Shown: in pieces, positions 37,463 to 46,102 of the stretch
Layout of the letters: each line of letters opens with the position of its first letter
Numbering within the stretch: the stretch's first letter is position 1
Assembly: GCF_001718835.1 (NCBI RefSeq)
Contig: NZ_CP013444.1
Span: 3,353,005 to 3,417,004 of the forward strand
DNA length: 64,000 nt
Direction of reading: 5' to 3'
Source: Burkholderia cepacia
GTDB lineage: Bacteria > Pseudomonadota > Gammaproteobacteria > Burkholderiales > Burkholderiaceae
Made by a program: the position numbers and the translations under genes
The notes under the pieces: model-generated
What the model saw: only the letters and a program-made list of their open reading frames with translations
What the model was told of the DNA's origin: nothing
Database searches by the model: none

Positions 37463-39040
37463 ATGCCCACCGATCTTCGGACCATGGCAGAAACCGACTA
37501 CGCAGTGCCCAGCGAATCCGGCCTGACGAGCCGCGCCGCCACGCGCCTGCGCCGGTTGCTGCGTCCGCACCTGATTTTCTACTCGGGACTGCTGATTGCG
37601 CTGATCCTGCTCCTGCTGTGCGGCATCGTGCTCTACGAGGGCCGGATCGATGCGCGCGAGCGCGCGCGCACCACGCTGCAGAATCTCGCGCTGATGGCGT
37701 CGTGGGACATCGAGCGCAACATCGAAATCTATTCGCTGTCGCTGCAGGCCGTCGTCGACGGGCAGGGCCAGCCCGACGTCGCGCGCCTGCCGATGCCGCT
37801 GCGCCGCCAGGTGCTGTTCGACCGTGCGACGACGGCCAAGTACCTCGGCGGCATCTACGTGCTCGACGCGAAGGGCGACATCGAGGTCGACGGCAAGAGC
37901 GACGTGCCGCGCAAGGCCAACTTCGGCAACGAGCCGTACTTCACGGTGCACCGCGACCATCCCGACGTCGGCCTGTACGTCAGCGATCCGTATCGGTCGC
38001 GGCTGCGCAACGGCTCGCCGAGCATCGCGCTCAGCCGGCGGATCACGAAGCCCGACGGCTCGTTCGGCGGCGCCGCCGTGATGTCGATCCGGCTCGAATA
38101 TTTCCAGAACCTGTTCTCGCGGCTGTCGCTCGGCGATCGCGGCGCGATATCGCTGATCGCGACGAACGGCCGGATGCTGATGCGCAAGCCGTACGACCCG
38201 AAGATCGTCGGCCGCGACATCAGCCACGCCAGCACGTTCCGGCGGTTCATGACCGCCAGCGAAGGCAGCTTCGCCGATACCGCGTCGATCGACGGCGTGC
38301 GCCGCCTGTACGTGTTCCGGCACCTCGAGCACCTGCCGCTCATCATCATGGTCGCGCGCTCGGAAGCGGACATCTACGCCGCGTGGTACGACCGTGCGAT
38401 TCCGATCGGCTCCGCGATGGCTGCGCTCGCGATCGGCTTCGTCGGCCTGTCGCTGCTGCTCGACGTGCAGCTGCGCAAGCGCCACCGCGCGGAAACCGAA
38501 CTGCAGGCGCTCGCGCGTACGGACGGCCTCACGGGCCTCGACAACCGCCGCATGCTCGACGTCACGCTCGCACGCGAATGGCGCCGCGCCGCGCGCTCGC
38601 AGCATGCGCTGTCGCTGCTGTTCATCGACGTTGACTACTTCAAGCGCTACAACGACACGCAAGGGCACCAGGCCGGCGACGACGCGCTCGCCGCGGTCGG
38701 CCACTGCATCGCCGGCTGCCTGCGCCGCCCGGCCGATTACGCGGCGCGCTACGGCGGCGAGGAGTTCGTCGTGATCCTGCCGGGCGTCGACGCGGGCGGC
38801 GCGGCCGCGGTCGCCGAGACGATCCGCACCGGCATCCTCGATCTCGGCATCCGGCACGACGCCAGCGAGTTCGGCCGGCTGACCGCCAGCATCGGCGTGA
38901 CGACCTGCTTCCCCGAATGGGACGGCAGCGTCCACGCGGCGCTGAAGCTGGCCGACGACGCGCTGTATCGCGCGAAGGAGCGCGGCCGCAACCAGGTGTT
39001 CGTGCAGGCCGCCACGCGCTTCCAACGCCGGCGGGCGTGA
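37463..39040 (+). CDS. Membrane diguanylate cyclase with dCache sensor
   Basis: 525 aa from ATG at 37463. TM1 about 37-58 (FYSGLLIALILLLLCGIVLY), periplasmic double-Cache region about 60-310 (GGIYVLDAKGDIEVDGKSDV, EPYFTVHRDHPDVGLYVSDP, LIIMVARSEADIYA), TM2 about 312-335, then a GGDEF domain with active motif GGEEF at 431-435. The inhibitory site RPAD lies exactly five residues before it, so product feedback is expected. Makes cyclic di-GMP in response to an external ligand. Free-standing gene; followed by a kinase with its own Cache domain. Confidence 0.93.
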   Translation: MPTDLRTMAETDYAVPSESGLTSRAATRLRRLLRPHLIFYSGLLIALILLLLCGIVLYEGRIDARERARTTLQNLALMASWDIERNIEIYSLSLQAVVDGQGQPDVARLPMPLRRQVLFDRATTAKYLGGIYVLDAKGDIEVDGKSDVPRKANFGNEPYFTVHRDHPDVGLYVSDPYRSRLRNGSPSIALSRRITKPDGSFGGAAVMSIRLEYFQNLFSRLSLGDRGAISLIATNGRMLMRKPYDPKIVGRDISHASTFRRFMTASEGSFADTASIDGVRRLYVFRHLEHLPLIIMVARSEADIYAAWYDRAIPIGSAMAALAIGFVGLSLLLDVQLRKRHRAETELQALARTDGLTGLDNRRMLDVTLAREWRRAARSQHALSLLFIDVDYFKRYNDTQGHQAGDDALAAVGHCIAGCLRRPADYAARYGGEEFVVILPGVDAGGAAAVAETIRTGILDLGIRHDASEFGRLTASIGVTTCFPEWDGSVHAALKLADDALYRAKERGRNQVFVQAATRFQRRRA

Positions 39041-39104
39041 TGCGGCGGCGGCGTGCGGCGCCGGCTGCCCGGACCGCCACGCCCGCGCAAAATCGCCGAC
39101 AATA

Positions 39105-39143
39105 CCGGCTCAATGCGCCGGCTCAATGCGCCGGCTCGATGCG
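39105..39143. repeat. Three tandem 13-bp repeats
   Basis: CCGGCTCAATGCG at 39105-39117 and 39118-39130, then CCGGCTCGATGCG at 39131-39143, followed by a partial unit. Lies between the cyclase and the kinase gene. It also supplies alternative in-frame ATGs upstream of the kinase start. Confidence 0.85.
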
Positions 39144-39177
39144 CCGGCACGGGCCCGCATGGCCGGCCCACACCACC

Positions 39178-40560
39178 ATGAGACTCAAGGCAAAGATTTT
39201 CCTTCTGGCCATCGTGCCGTTCCTGCTCGCGATCGCCGGCATCGGTTTCGGCGTGCGCCAGCAGGCGACGTCCCTCGCGCGCACGCAGCACGCGACGATC
39301 CAGGCCGCGTACCTGTCGAGCAAGGAAGTCGAGCTCAAGCATTACGTCGAGCTCGCGACGAGCGCGATCATGCCGCTTTACGACGCGAGCGGCCGCAACG
39401 CGCGCGACGACGCGCTGCTGCGCACGCAGGCGCTCGCGATGCTGCAGAAGATGGACTTCGGCCCGGACGGCTATTTCTTCGTATACGACCTGCACGGCAA
39501 TTCGCTGATGCATCCGCGCGAGCCCGAGCGTGTCGGCCACAACTACTGGTCGATGCGCGACCCGCAGGGCGCGCTGACGATCCAGAAGCTGATCGGCGCG
39601 GCGTCGAGCGGCGGCGGCTACGTGCGCTACGCGTGGCAGCGGCCGTCGACGGGCCGCGTCGCGCCGAAGCTCGGCTACGTCATCGCGCTCGAACGCTGGG
39701 GCTGGATGGTCGGCACCGGCATCTATCTCGACGATGTCGACACCGCGCTGCAGCGCATCGACGCGCGCGCGTCCGCGAACATCGAGCGCACGATGAGCTG
39801 GCTCACCGCGATCGCGCTCACGGGGGCGGCCGCGATCGCCGTATGCGCGCTGGTGCTGAACGTCAGCGAGTCGCGCAGTGCCGACGCGAAGCTCAAGCTG
39901 CTCGCGCAGCGCGTCGTCGAATCGCAGGAGCAGGAGCGGGCGCGGCTGTCACGCGAGCTGCATGACGGGATCAGCCAGATGATGGTATCGGCGAAGCTGA
40001 TGCTCGAATCCGCGCTCGCGCGCTTCGAACGCGGTACCGCGCGCATGCCCGAGGCCGAGCAGGCGCTGACCTCGGGCGTCGTGCGGCTCGGCGACACGCT
40101 GCGTGAAGTGCGGCGCATCTCGCATGCGCTGCGCCCCGCGATGCTCGACGATCTCGGCCTCGCGGCGGCGCTCGAGCAGCTGGTGCGCGAGCTCGGCGCC
40201 GAAAGCGGCATCGACATCGGCTACACGCAGGTTGCGCACAGCGGCACCCGGCCGCTGCCCGCGGCGGTCAACACCGCGCTGTTCCGGATCGCGCAGGAAG
40301 CGCTCAGCAACATCGTGCATCATGCGCGGGCGTCGCGCGCGGCCGTCACGCTCGACGTCGGCGCGCAATCCGTCACGCTGACCATCGCCGACAACGGCTG
40401 CGGCTTCGACGCCGAACGCTCGCAGGCCGACGCGCGCCGCGGCATCGGGCTGCGCAACATGCGCGAGCGCCTCGACGCGCTCGGCGGTACGCTGACGATC
40501 ACGTCGCAGGTCGGTCACACGATCGTCGCCGCGCGCGTGCCGCTGACTTCACCGGCCTGA
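39178..40560 (+). CDS. Sensor histidine kinase, Cache + HisKA_3 (NarX-like)
   Basis: 460 aa from ATG at 39178 (MRLKAKIFLLAIVPFLLAIA); the frame is open further upstream through the tandem repeats but the hydrophobic segment fits this start. Single-Cache periplasmic domain about 30-195 (MDFGPDGYFFVYDLHGNSLM, HPREPERVG, ERWGWMVGTGIYLDDVD), TM2 about 205-225, phosphoacceptor His262 in SRELHDGISQMM, and HATPase with IADNGCGFD and GIGLRNMRERL. Pairs with the LuxR-type regulator 40 bases downstream. Confidence 0.93.
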   Translation: MRLKAKIFLLAIVPFLLAIAGIGFGVRQQATSLARTQHATIQAAYLSSKEVELKHYVELATSAIMPLYDASGRNARDDALLRTQALAMLQKMDFGPDGYFFVYDLHGNSLMHPREPERVGHNYWSMRDPQGALTIQKLIGAASSGGGYVRYAWQRPSTGRVAPKLGYVIALERWGWMVGTGIYLDDVDTALQRIDARASANIERTMSWLTAIALTGAAAIAVCALVLNVSESRSADAKLKLLAQRVVESQEQERARLSRELHDGISQMMVSAKLMLESALARFERGTARMPEAEQALTSGVVRLGDTLREVRRISHALRPAMLDDLGLAAALEQLVRELGAESGIDIGYTQVAHSGTRPLPAAVNTALFRIAQEALSNIVHHARASRAAVTLDVGAQSVTLTIADNGCGFDAERSQADARRGIGLRNMRERLDALGGTLTITSQVGHTIVAARVPLTSPA

Positions 40561-40600
40561 CCGCGCGCGCCGCCACTCGATTCAAGGAGACCCATCGCCC

Positions 40601-41284
40601 ATGAGCGCCCCGGACACCCCCGCAAGGCTCCCCGCCGACCTCGTCGCCCAGCCGGTCGCCCAGCCGGTCGCCCGACTGCTGCTCGTCGACGATCACCCGC
40701 TCGTGCGCGACGGCTTGCGGATGCGGCTCGAAGCGGCCGACCTGTCGGTGGTCGGCGAAGCCGGCAACGCCGACGAGGCGCTCGCGCTCGCCGCGTCGCT
40801 CGAACCCGATCTCGCGCTGATGGACATCGGCATGAACGGAATGAACGGCATCACGCTCGCGGGCGTGTTTCACGATCGTTTTCCGGGCATCCGCGTGCTG
40901 ATGCTGTCGATGCACGACAACGTCGAATACGTGACGCAGGCCGTGCGTGCCGGCGCGAGCGGCTACCTGCTGAAGGATTCGCCCGCGAGCGAGATCGTGC
41001 GCGCGATCGGCACGGTGCTGGCGGGCCAGACGTTCTTCAGCGAAGGGCTCGCCGCACGGATGATCCACGCGAGCACGACCGCGTCGCCGCTCGACCGGCT
41101 CACGCCGCGCGAACGCGACATCCTCGACGCGCTGGCGGAAGGGCTGTCGAGCAAGCAGATCGCGCAGCAGACGGGGCTGTCGGTGCGCACGGTCGAGACG
41201 CACCGGCTCAACCTGAAGCGCAAGCTGGAAATCGAGGGGCAGGCCGAGCTGATCAAGTTCGCGGTCGAGCATCGGCGGCGGTAG
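40601..41284 (+). CDS. NarL/FixJ-type response regulator
   Basis: 227 aa; AAGGAGA upstream. A QPVAQPVA mini-repeat in the N-terminal tail, receiver domain from residue 26 (LLLVDDHPLVRDGL), phospho-Asp75 in LALMDIGMNG, Lys in YLLKDS, then a LuxR HTH (LTPRERDILDALAEGLSSKQ, SVRTVETHRLNLKRKL). Cognate partner of the upstream kinase. Similar two-gene systems follow Cache kinases in Burkholderia; targets are unknown. Confidence 0.94.
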   Translation: MSAPDTPARLPADLVAQPVAQPVARLLLVDDHPLVRDGLRMRLEAADLSVVGEAGNADEALALAASLEPDLALMDIGMNGMNGITLAGVFHDRFPGIRVLMLSMHDNVEYVTQAVRAGASGYLLKDSPASEIVRAIGTVLAGQTFFSEGLAARMIHASTTASPLDRLTPRERDILDALAEGLSSKQIAQQTGLSVRTVETHRLNLKRKLEIEGQAELIKFAVEHRRR

Positions 41285-41700
41285 GGGCGAAACGCCAAGA
41301 CGCCCCGTGCCATGCAGAGCAAGGCGTGCTCGATGTTGCCGGCCGGCATTGCCATTTCGACAATCAACCTCATCACTGGCTCGCCCCCTATATGCCGAAG
41401 GTAGTAGGCACGTTCGTGGCGTGTCCAAACCACCGATAATCCAGGTTGCTTCAATTTTTTTGGAGCGGCGCACGCGCCTCGCACTAGGACGCAAATTCGC
41501 CCTCCAGTGGGAGGCACCCCCACCCTAGATAAGCAGGATTGCAGAGAAACCGTACGCATAGGTAGCGATATCTACGACTAGCAGACGATATAGTCCAACT
41601 ACGTCGGGAGCGCCGGCGCCGCCCAGTTGAGCCAGTGCGCCATTGCCGTGCTGGAGGTTGCTCTTGGATACTGCTTCCACCGAATTACCGGAACGTCCTC
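41285..41700. other. Gap before the unknown cassette
   Basis: 416 bases. Composition shifts to lower GC from about 41390. A minus-strand frame over 41290-41420 reads RLIVEMAMPAGNIEHALLC, which may be a gene-end fragment, but no family was recognised. A CCTCC/GGAGG stem lies at about 41500-41512. The shift marks the left edge of likely acquired DNA. Confidence 0.4.
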
Positions 41701-41796
41701 ATGGAAGCGAAAACCAAAGCGAATTCTGGCGCGAAGTCCATTGCGGTCAAAGCAAGACGTGCAGCGACGGTTAGAAACGAGGCGGCATCGTCATGA
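41701..41796 (+). CDS. Possible 31-residue basic peptide coupled to the next gene
   Basis: ATG at 41701, product MEAKTKANSGAKSIAVKARR and eleven more residues, stop at 41794-41796 overlapping the next ATG (ATGA). Strongly basic, Ala-rich. No clear ribosome site. May be a leader peptide, the first partner of a two-gene module, or chance. Confidence 0.35.
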   Translation: MEAKTKANSGAKSIAVKARRAATVRNEAASS

Positions 41797-42335
41797 TTGC
41801 ATGGAAGGCCTTTACGTTTGCCGGCGTCGATTACGACCTGTCCCACCTGCATCCCTGCCAGATCGAATTCGTTCAGCCAGCAAAGGGCAAACATCCGGCA
41901 CGTACATATGTGGTCCAGCTCATCTTTGGCCTGCACTGCTTTACCCGGTCGGCCGAACCAGGCGAGGTGATCGATCCGGCGCGGCTCTATAGCGATGCTC
42001 GAGAAACACGCGTGTTCTGTGAGCGGCGCTACCGGCTGTCCATGCTGCTGCCGGCAATTGTTGACGGATTGGCTGTCCGCCCTTGCTATCACACCGGCAA
42101 AGGCAATTTCTTCGTCATGGAAGCCGTCGACGAGCAGGGCGCAGTTCAGGAATATGAGGTCTACTTCACAGCGTCGCGCGCGACCAAGCGCGGCGTACTC
42201 AATCTGTTCGTCCAGAGCGCCTATGTGCGGGACCGGTCCCACAAAGGCAACCGCCCGAAGAGGAAGCCGATCCGACTGCATGTGATCCTGCACAACACGC
42301 TGATCAATCGACCGATCAAGGAGCCGGTGTATTGA
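41793..42335 (+). CDS. Conserved-looking protein of unknown function, probably acquired
   Basis: 180 aa; starts inside the stop of the 31-codon frame. No signal peptide or membrane segment. Sequence: MIAWKAFTFAGVDYDLSHLH, ARTYVVQLIFGLHCFTR, YHTGKGNFFVMEAVDE, EYEVYFTASRATKRGVLNLF, VQSAYVRDR, and a basic C-terminus RPKRKPIRLHVILHNTL. No family recognised. The GNFFV..V region followed by YEVYF and the basic C-terminus suggests a beta-rich nucleic-acid-binding or nuclease-like fold, but this is speculative. Codon use is less GC-biased than the neighbours, consistent with transfer into the two-component/hopanoid boundary. Confidence 0.7.
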   Translation: MIAWKAFTFAGVDYDLSHLHPCQIEFVQPAKGKHPARTYVVQLIFGLHCFTRSAEPGEVIDPARLYSDARETRVFCERRYRLSMLLPAIVDGLAVRPCYHTGKGNFFVMEAVDEQGAVQEYEVYFTASRATKRGVLNLFVQSAYVRDRSHKGNRPKRKPIRLHVILHNTLINRPIKEPVY

Positions 42336-42361
42336 AGGCAACAGCAGGTAGCGTCGGAAAT

Positions 42362-42386
42362 GAAAAAGGCTCCTCGAAAGGAGCCT
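42362..42386 (-). terminator. Rho-independent terminator of hpnM
   Basis: Stem AGGCTCCT / AGGAGCCT (42367-42374, 42379-42386), 4-base loop; on the minus strand it is followed by TTTTTCA. Lies 164 bases past the hpnM stop; no U-run on the plus side, so it does not serve the unknown gene equally well. Confidence 0.8.
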
Positions 42387-42550
42387 CGTTCAAACTGCTA
42401 ATCGGACCTCTTGGCTATCGCCACACTTGGGTGGTGACCCCTCGCAGGGCGGGGGTAACGCACGACTTTCGCCGTTCCGTTTATACGCTACCGATGACCA
42501 TGATACATGTTCTTGCGCACCCGGAGCAAGTCGAATCGCCCTTATCCCTA

Positions 42551-43147
42551 TCAGTTCGTCCGCGAATTGTGTTTCTGCAGATACGCGATCAGGCCGTCGA
42601 TCCCGCCCGATGCGAGCTGGCTCTTGAACTGGCCCTGGTAGACCTGGATCAGCCATGCGCCCGACATGTCGATGTCGTAGATCTTCCAGTCGTTGCCGAC
42701 CTTGCCGAGACGATAGCCGACCGACTGGCTGTCGCCCGGCGTCGTGACGGTCGACTGCACGAGCGCGTCGGCGCCCGACGCGCCGCCCGCCTTGAACGAG
42801 AACTTCGCGTCCTGGCTGCCGAGCTGGGCGAGCGACGCGGCGTAGGTGCGCGTCATCAGCAGCTTGAACTGCTTGTAAAGCTCCTGCTGTTGCTGCGGCG
42901 TGGCCTGCTTCCACGCATCGCCGACCGCGATGCGGGTCGTGCGCTCGAAGTTGGTTGCAGGCAGGAAGCGCTGCTCGACGACCGCCGAGACCTTCGCCAT
43001 GTCCCCGCCGCGTGCGGCCGGATCGGCCTTCATCGCGTTGACGGTACCTTCGACCGCGTTGCGGACGATGTCGACCGGCGCACTCTGCGCGAAAGCGGAA
43101 ACCGACACGGCGGCCGCCGCGACGAAAGCAAACAGATGACGTTTCAT
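42551..43147 (-). CDS. hpnM: Hopanoid-associated MlaC/Ttg2D-family lipid-binding protein
   Basis: 198 aa from ATG at 43147; upstream frame is not used. Signal peptide MKRHLFAFVAAAAVSVSAFA. MlaC-type body: VDIVRNAVEGTVNAMKADP, VEQRFLPATNFERTTRIAVG, WKQATPQQQQELYKQFKLLM, VGYRLGKVGNDWKIYDIDMS, QFKSQLASGGIDGLIAYLQK. MlaC is a periplasmic lipid shuttle. Divergent from hpnN, with which this paralogue is associated in hopanoid clusters. Calling it plain MlaC of the phospholipid system is the alternative, but no mlaFEDB genes are nearby. Confidence 0.85.
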   Translation of the reverse strand: MKRHLFAFVAAAAVSVSAFAQSAPVDIVRNAVEGTVNAMKADPAARGGDMAKVSAVVEQRFLPATNFERTTRIAVGDAWKQATPQQQQELYKQFKLLMTRTYAASLAQLGSQDAKFSFKAGGASGADALVQSTVTTPGDSQSVGYRLGKVGNDWKIYDIDMSGAWLIQVYQGQFKSQLASGGIDGLIAYLQKHNSRTN

Positions 43148-43468
43148 ACGAATATCGCACTCGCTAAGGAAAAACGGACGGCGCGGCGCGCCATCCGGTC
43201 GACGCAAGTATACCGGGCCTGACGCACGCTTGCCGCACCGTGACCGACTGTTACCTTTCACGCCGGATTGTCACAGGCGCGGCCGGAAACGGCGGCCTCG
43301 GGGAAAGTAAACAAACGCTTACCCATGACGGGAACCCGGCCCGGCGCCGATTCCCTCTCCGACAGGAAAAGATTCTTCCGGCCCCACGACGCCCAACGTC
43401 ACGACCGCCGCCACGCTGCGCCGGTATACTTGGCTACTTTGCCCTTGCCAGCCGCTCCCCACCGCCAC
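43148..43468. other. Divergent promoter region hpnM / hpnN
   Basis: 321 bases without a gene; the open frame before hpnN extends into it but with no coding character. Must hold both promoters. No strong palindrome or box was identified by eye. Confidence 0.4.
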
Positions 43469-46102
43469 ATGGTGACATCTCTCATCGTCCGACTCGTTGC
43501 ATGGTCGGTGCGCCGCCCCGTCTGGGTCGTCGTCCTGTCGCTCGTCATCGCCGCGCTCAGCGGCGTCTATGTCGCGCAGCATTTCAAGATCAACACCGAC
43601 ATCAGCAAGCTCGTCGATGCCGAGCCGCAATGGGCCGCCCTCGGGCAGGCCGTCGACAAGGCGTTCCCGCAACGCAACGGCACGATCCTCGCGGTCGTCG
43701 AGGCGCCCGCGCCCGAATTCGCGAACGCCGCCGCGCATGCGCTGACCGAAGCGCTGCGCAAGGATGCCGAAGCCGGTCGTATCGGCCAGGTCGCCGAACC
43801 CGGCGGCGGGCCGTTCTTCGAGCACAACGGGCTGCTGTTCCTGTCGACGCAGGACGTCACGGATACCACCTCGCAGCTCGCGAGCGCGCGCCCGCTCGTC
43901 AACGAACTCGCGAAGAACCCGAGCCTGACCGGTCTCGCCACCACACTCTCCACCACGCTCGGCCAGCCGCTGCTGACCGGCCAGGTGAAACTGCCCGCGA
44001 TGGCGAAGCTGCTCGCACGCAGCGCCGCGACGGTCGACGACGTGCTGGCCGGCAAGCCGGCCGCGTTCTCGTGGCGCGCGCTGGTCGACAACGATGCCGC
44101 GCGTCAGCCCGCGCGCGCATTCGTCACCGTGCAGCCGGTGGTCAACTACGGTGCGCTGAAGGCCGGCGCGGAAACCAGCCAGGTGATCCGCGACGCGGCC
44201 CGTTCGCTCGACCTCGAGAAGCGCTACGGCGCCGCGGTGCGCCTGACCGGCGAGCAGCCGCTCGCCGACGACGAATTCGCGTCCGTCGAGGATGGCGCGG
44301 CGCTCAACGGCGTGCTCACGCTGCTCGCCGTGCTCGTCATCCTGTGGCTGGCGCTGCGCTCGAAGCGGATGATCGGCTCGGTGCTCGTCACGCTGTTCGT
44401 CGGCCTCGTCGTGACCGCCGCGCTCGGCCTCGCGATGGTGGGCTCGCTGAACATGATCTCGGTCGCGTTCATGGTGCTGTTCGTCGGCCTCGGCGTCGAC
44501 TTCTCGATCCAGTACGGCGTGAAATACCGCGAGGAGCGCTTCCGCGATCCGCGCATCGATCACGCGCTGATCGGCGCCGCGCATTCCATGGGCATGCCGC
44601 TCGCGCTGGCCACCGCGGCCGTCGCGGCGAGCTTCTTCTCGTTCATTCCCACCGCCTATCGCGGCGTGTCCGAACTCGGCCTGATCGCGGGCGTCGGGAT
44701 GTTCGTCGCGCTGCTGACCACGATCACGCTGCTGCCGGCGCTGCTGCGCCTGTTCGCGCCGCCGGGCGAATCGAAGACGCCGGGCTTCCCGTGGCTCGCG
44801 CCGGTCGACGACTACCTCGATCGCCATCGCAAGCCGATCCTGATCGGCACGCTCGTGGTCGTGGTCGGCGCGCTGCCGCTGCTCGCGTTCCTCCACTTCG
44901 ACTTCAACCCGCTGCACCTGAAGGATCCGCACAGCGAATCGATGGCGACACTGCTCGCACTGAAGGATTCGCCGGAAGCCGCCGTCAACGACGTCACGCT
45001 GCTCGCGCCGTCGCTCGCCGATGCCGACGCGGCCGCGAAGCGCCTCGACGCGCTGCCTGAAGTGGGCCGCACGACCACGCTGTCGACCTTCATCCCCGCC
45101 GACCAGCCGGCCAAGCGCGCGGCGATCGCCGCGGCCGCGGGCGAGCTGCTGCCCGCGCTGACACAACCGGCCGCGCCGCCCGCGACCGACGCGCAGCGCG
45201 TCGCCGCGCTCAAGCGCGTGTCGGACCTGCTGAGCTACGCGGCCGAAGATCACCCGGGCCCGGGAGCGGCCGCCGCGCAGCATCTGTCGGCCTCGCTCGC
45301 GAAACTCGCCGCCGCGGACGCCGCGACGCGCGACCGCGCCGAGCGTGCGTTCTCCGACACGCTGCGCATCGCGCTCAACCAGCTCGCCTCGCTGCTGCAG
45401 CCGCAGGACATCACGCGCGAATCGCTGCCGCCGCAGCTCGTGCGCGACTGGGTCGCACCGGACGGCCACGCACTCGTGCAGATTTCGCCGAAGGTGCCGA
45501 AGGGCGTCGACCCGAACGACGACACGATGCTGCGCCGCTTCGCGAAGACCGTGAAGGCCGCGGAGCCGGGCGCGACCGGCGGGCCGATCTCGATCCTGCA
45601 TTCGGCCGACACGATCATCAACGCGTTCCTGCATGCGGCACTGTGGTCGATCATCTCGATCACGATCCTGCTGTGGGTCACGCTGCGCCGCTTCGGCGAC
45701 GTGCTGCGCACGCTGGTGCCGCTGCTCGTGTCGGGCATCGTGACGCTCGAACTGTGCGTCGTGCTCGGCATGTCGCTCAACTTCGCGAACATCATCGCGC
45801 TGCCGCTGATGCTCGGCGTCGGCGTCGCGTTCAAGGTGTATTTCGTGATGGCGTGGCGCGCGGGGCAAACCGGGCTGCTGCACTCGAGCCTCACGCACGC
45901 CGTCCTGTTCAGCGCCGCGACGACGGCGACCGCATTCGGCAGCCTGTGGCTGTCGCACCACCCGGGCACGTCGAGCATGGGCAAGCTGCTCGCGCTGGCC
46001 CTGACCTGCACGCTGATCGGCGCCGTGGTGTTCCAGCCCGTCCTGATGGGCAAACCGCGCGTCAAACGCGCCAAGAACCAATCGCAAGGAATCAATGAAT
46101 AA
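43469..46102 (+). CDS. hpnN: Hopanoid-associated RND transporter HpnN
   Basis: 877 aa from ATG at 43469, the usual HpnN length. MMPL/RND fold: TM1 VWVVVLSLVIAALSGVYVA, periplasmic loop about 40-260, TM cluster 270-430 with the RND landmark FVGLGVDFSIQYGVKYREER, second periplasmic loop about 470-720, and final TM cluster with LPLMLGVGVAFKVYFVMAWR. Known role: moves hopanoids from the inner to the outer membrane. Its 3' end overlaps the MlaA gene by 8 bases, so the two are translationally coupled. Confidence 0.95.
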   Translation: MVTSLIVRLVAWSVRRPVWVVVLSLVIAALSGVYVAQHFKINTDISKLVDAEPQWAALGQAVDKAFPQRNGTILAVVEAPAPEFANAAAHALTEALRKDAEAGRIGQVAEPGGGPFFEHNGLLFLSTQDVTDTTSQLASARPLVNELAKNPSLTGLATTLSTTLGQPLLTGQVKLPAMAKLLARSAATVDDVLAGKPAAFSWRALVDNDAARQPARAFVTVQPVVNYGALKAGAETSQVIRDAARSLDLEKRYGAAVRLTGEQPLADDEFASVEDGAALNGVLTLLAVLVILWLALRSKRMIGSVLVTLFVGLVVTAALGLAMVGSLNMISVAFMVLFVGLGVDFSIQYGVKYREERFRDPRIDHALIGAAHSMGMPLALATAAVAASFFSFIPTAYRGVSELGLIAGVGMFVALLTTITLLPALLRLFAPPGESKTPGFPWLAPVDDYLDRHRKPILIGTLVVVVGALPLLAFLHFDFNPLHLKDPHSESMATLLALKDSPEAAVNDVTLLAPSLADADAAAKRLDALPEVGRTTTLSTFIPADQPAKRAAIAAAAGELLPALTQPAAPPATDAQRVAALKRVSDLLSYAAEDHPGPGAAAAQHLSASLAKLAAADAATRDRAERAFSDTLRIALNQLASLLQPQDITRESLPPQLVRDWVAPDGHALVQISPKVPKGVDPNDDTMLRRFAKTVKAAEPGATGGPISILHSADTIINAFLHAALWSIISITILLWVTLRRFGDVLRTLVPLLVSGIVTLELCVVLGMSLNFANIIALPLMLGVGVAFKVYFVMAWRAGQTGLLHSSLTHAVLFSAATTATAFGSLWLSHHPGTSSMGKLLALALTCTLIGAVVFQPVLMGKPRVKRAKNQSQGINE

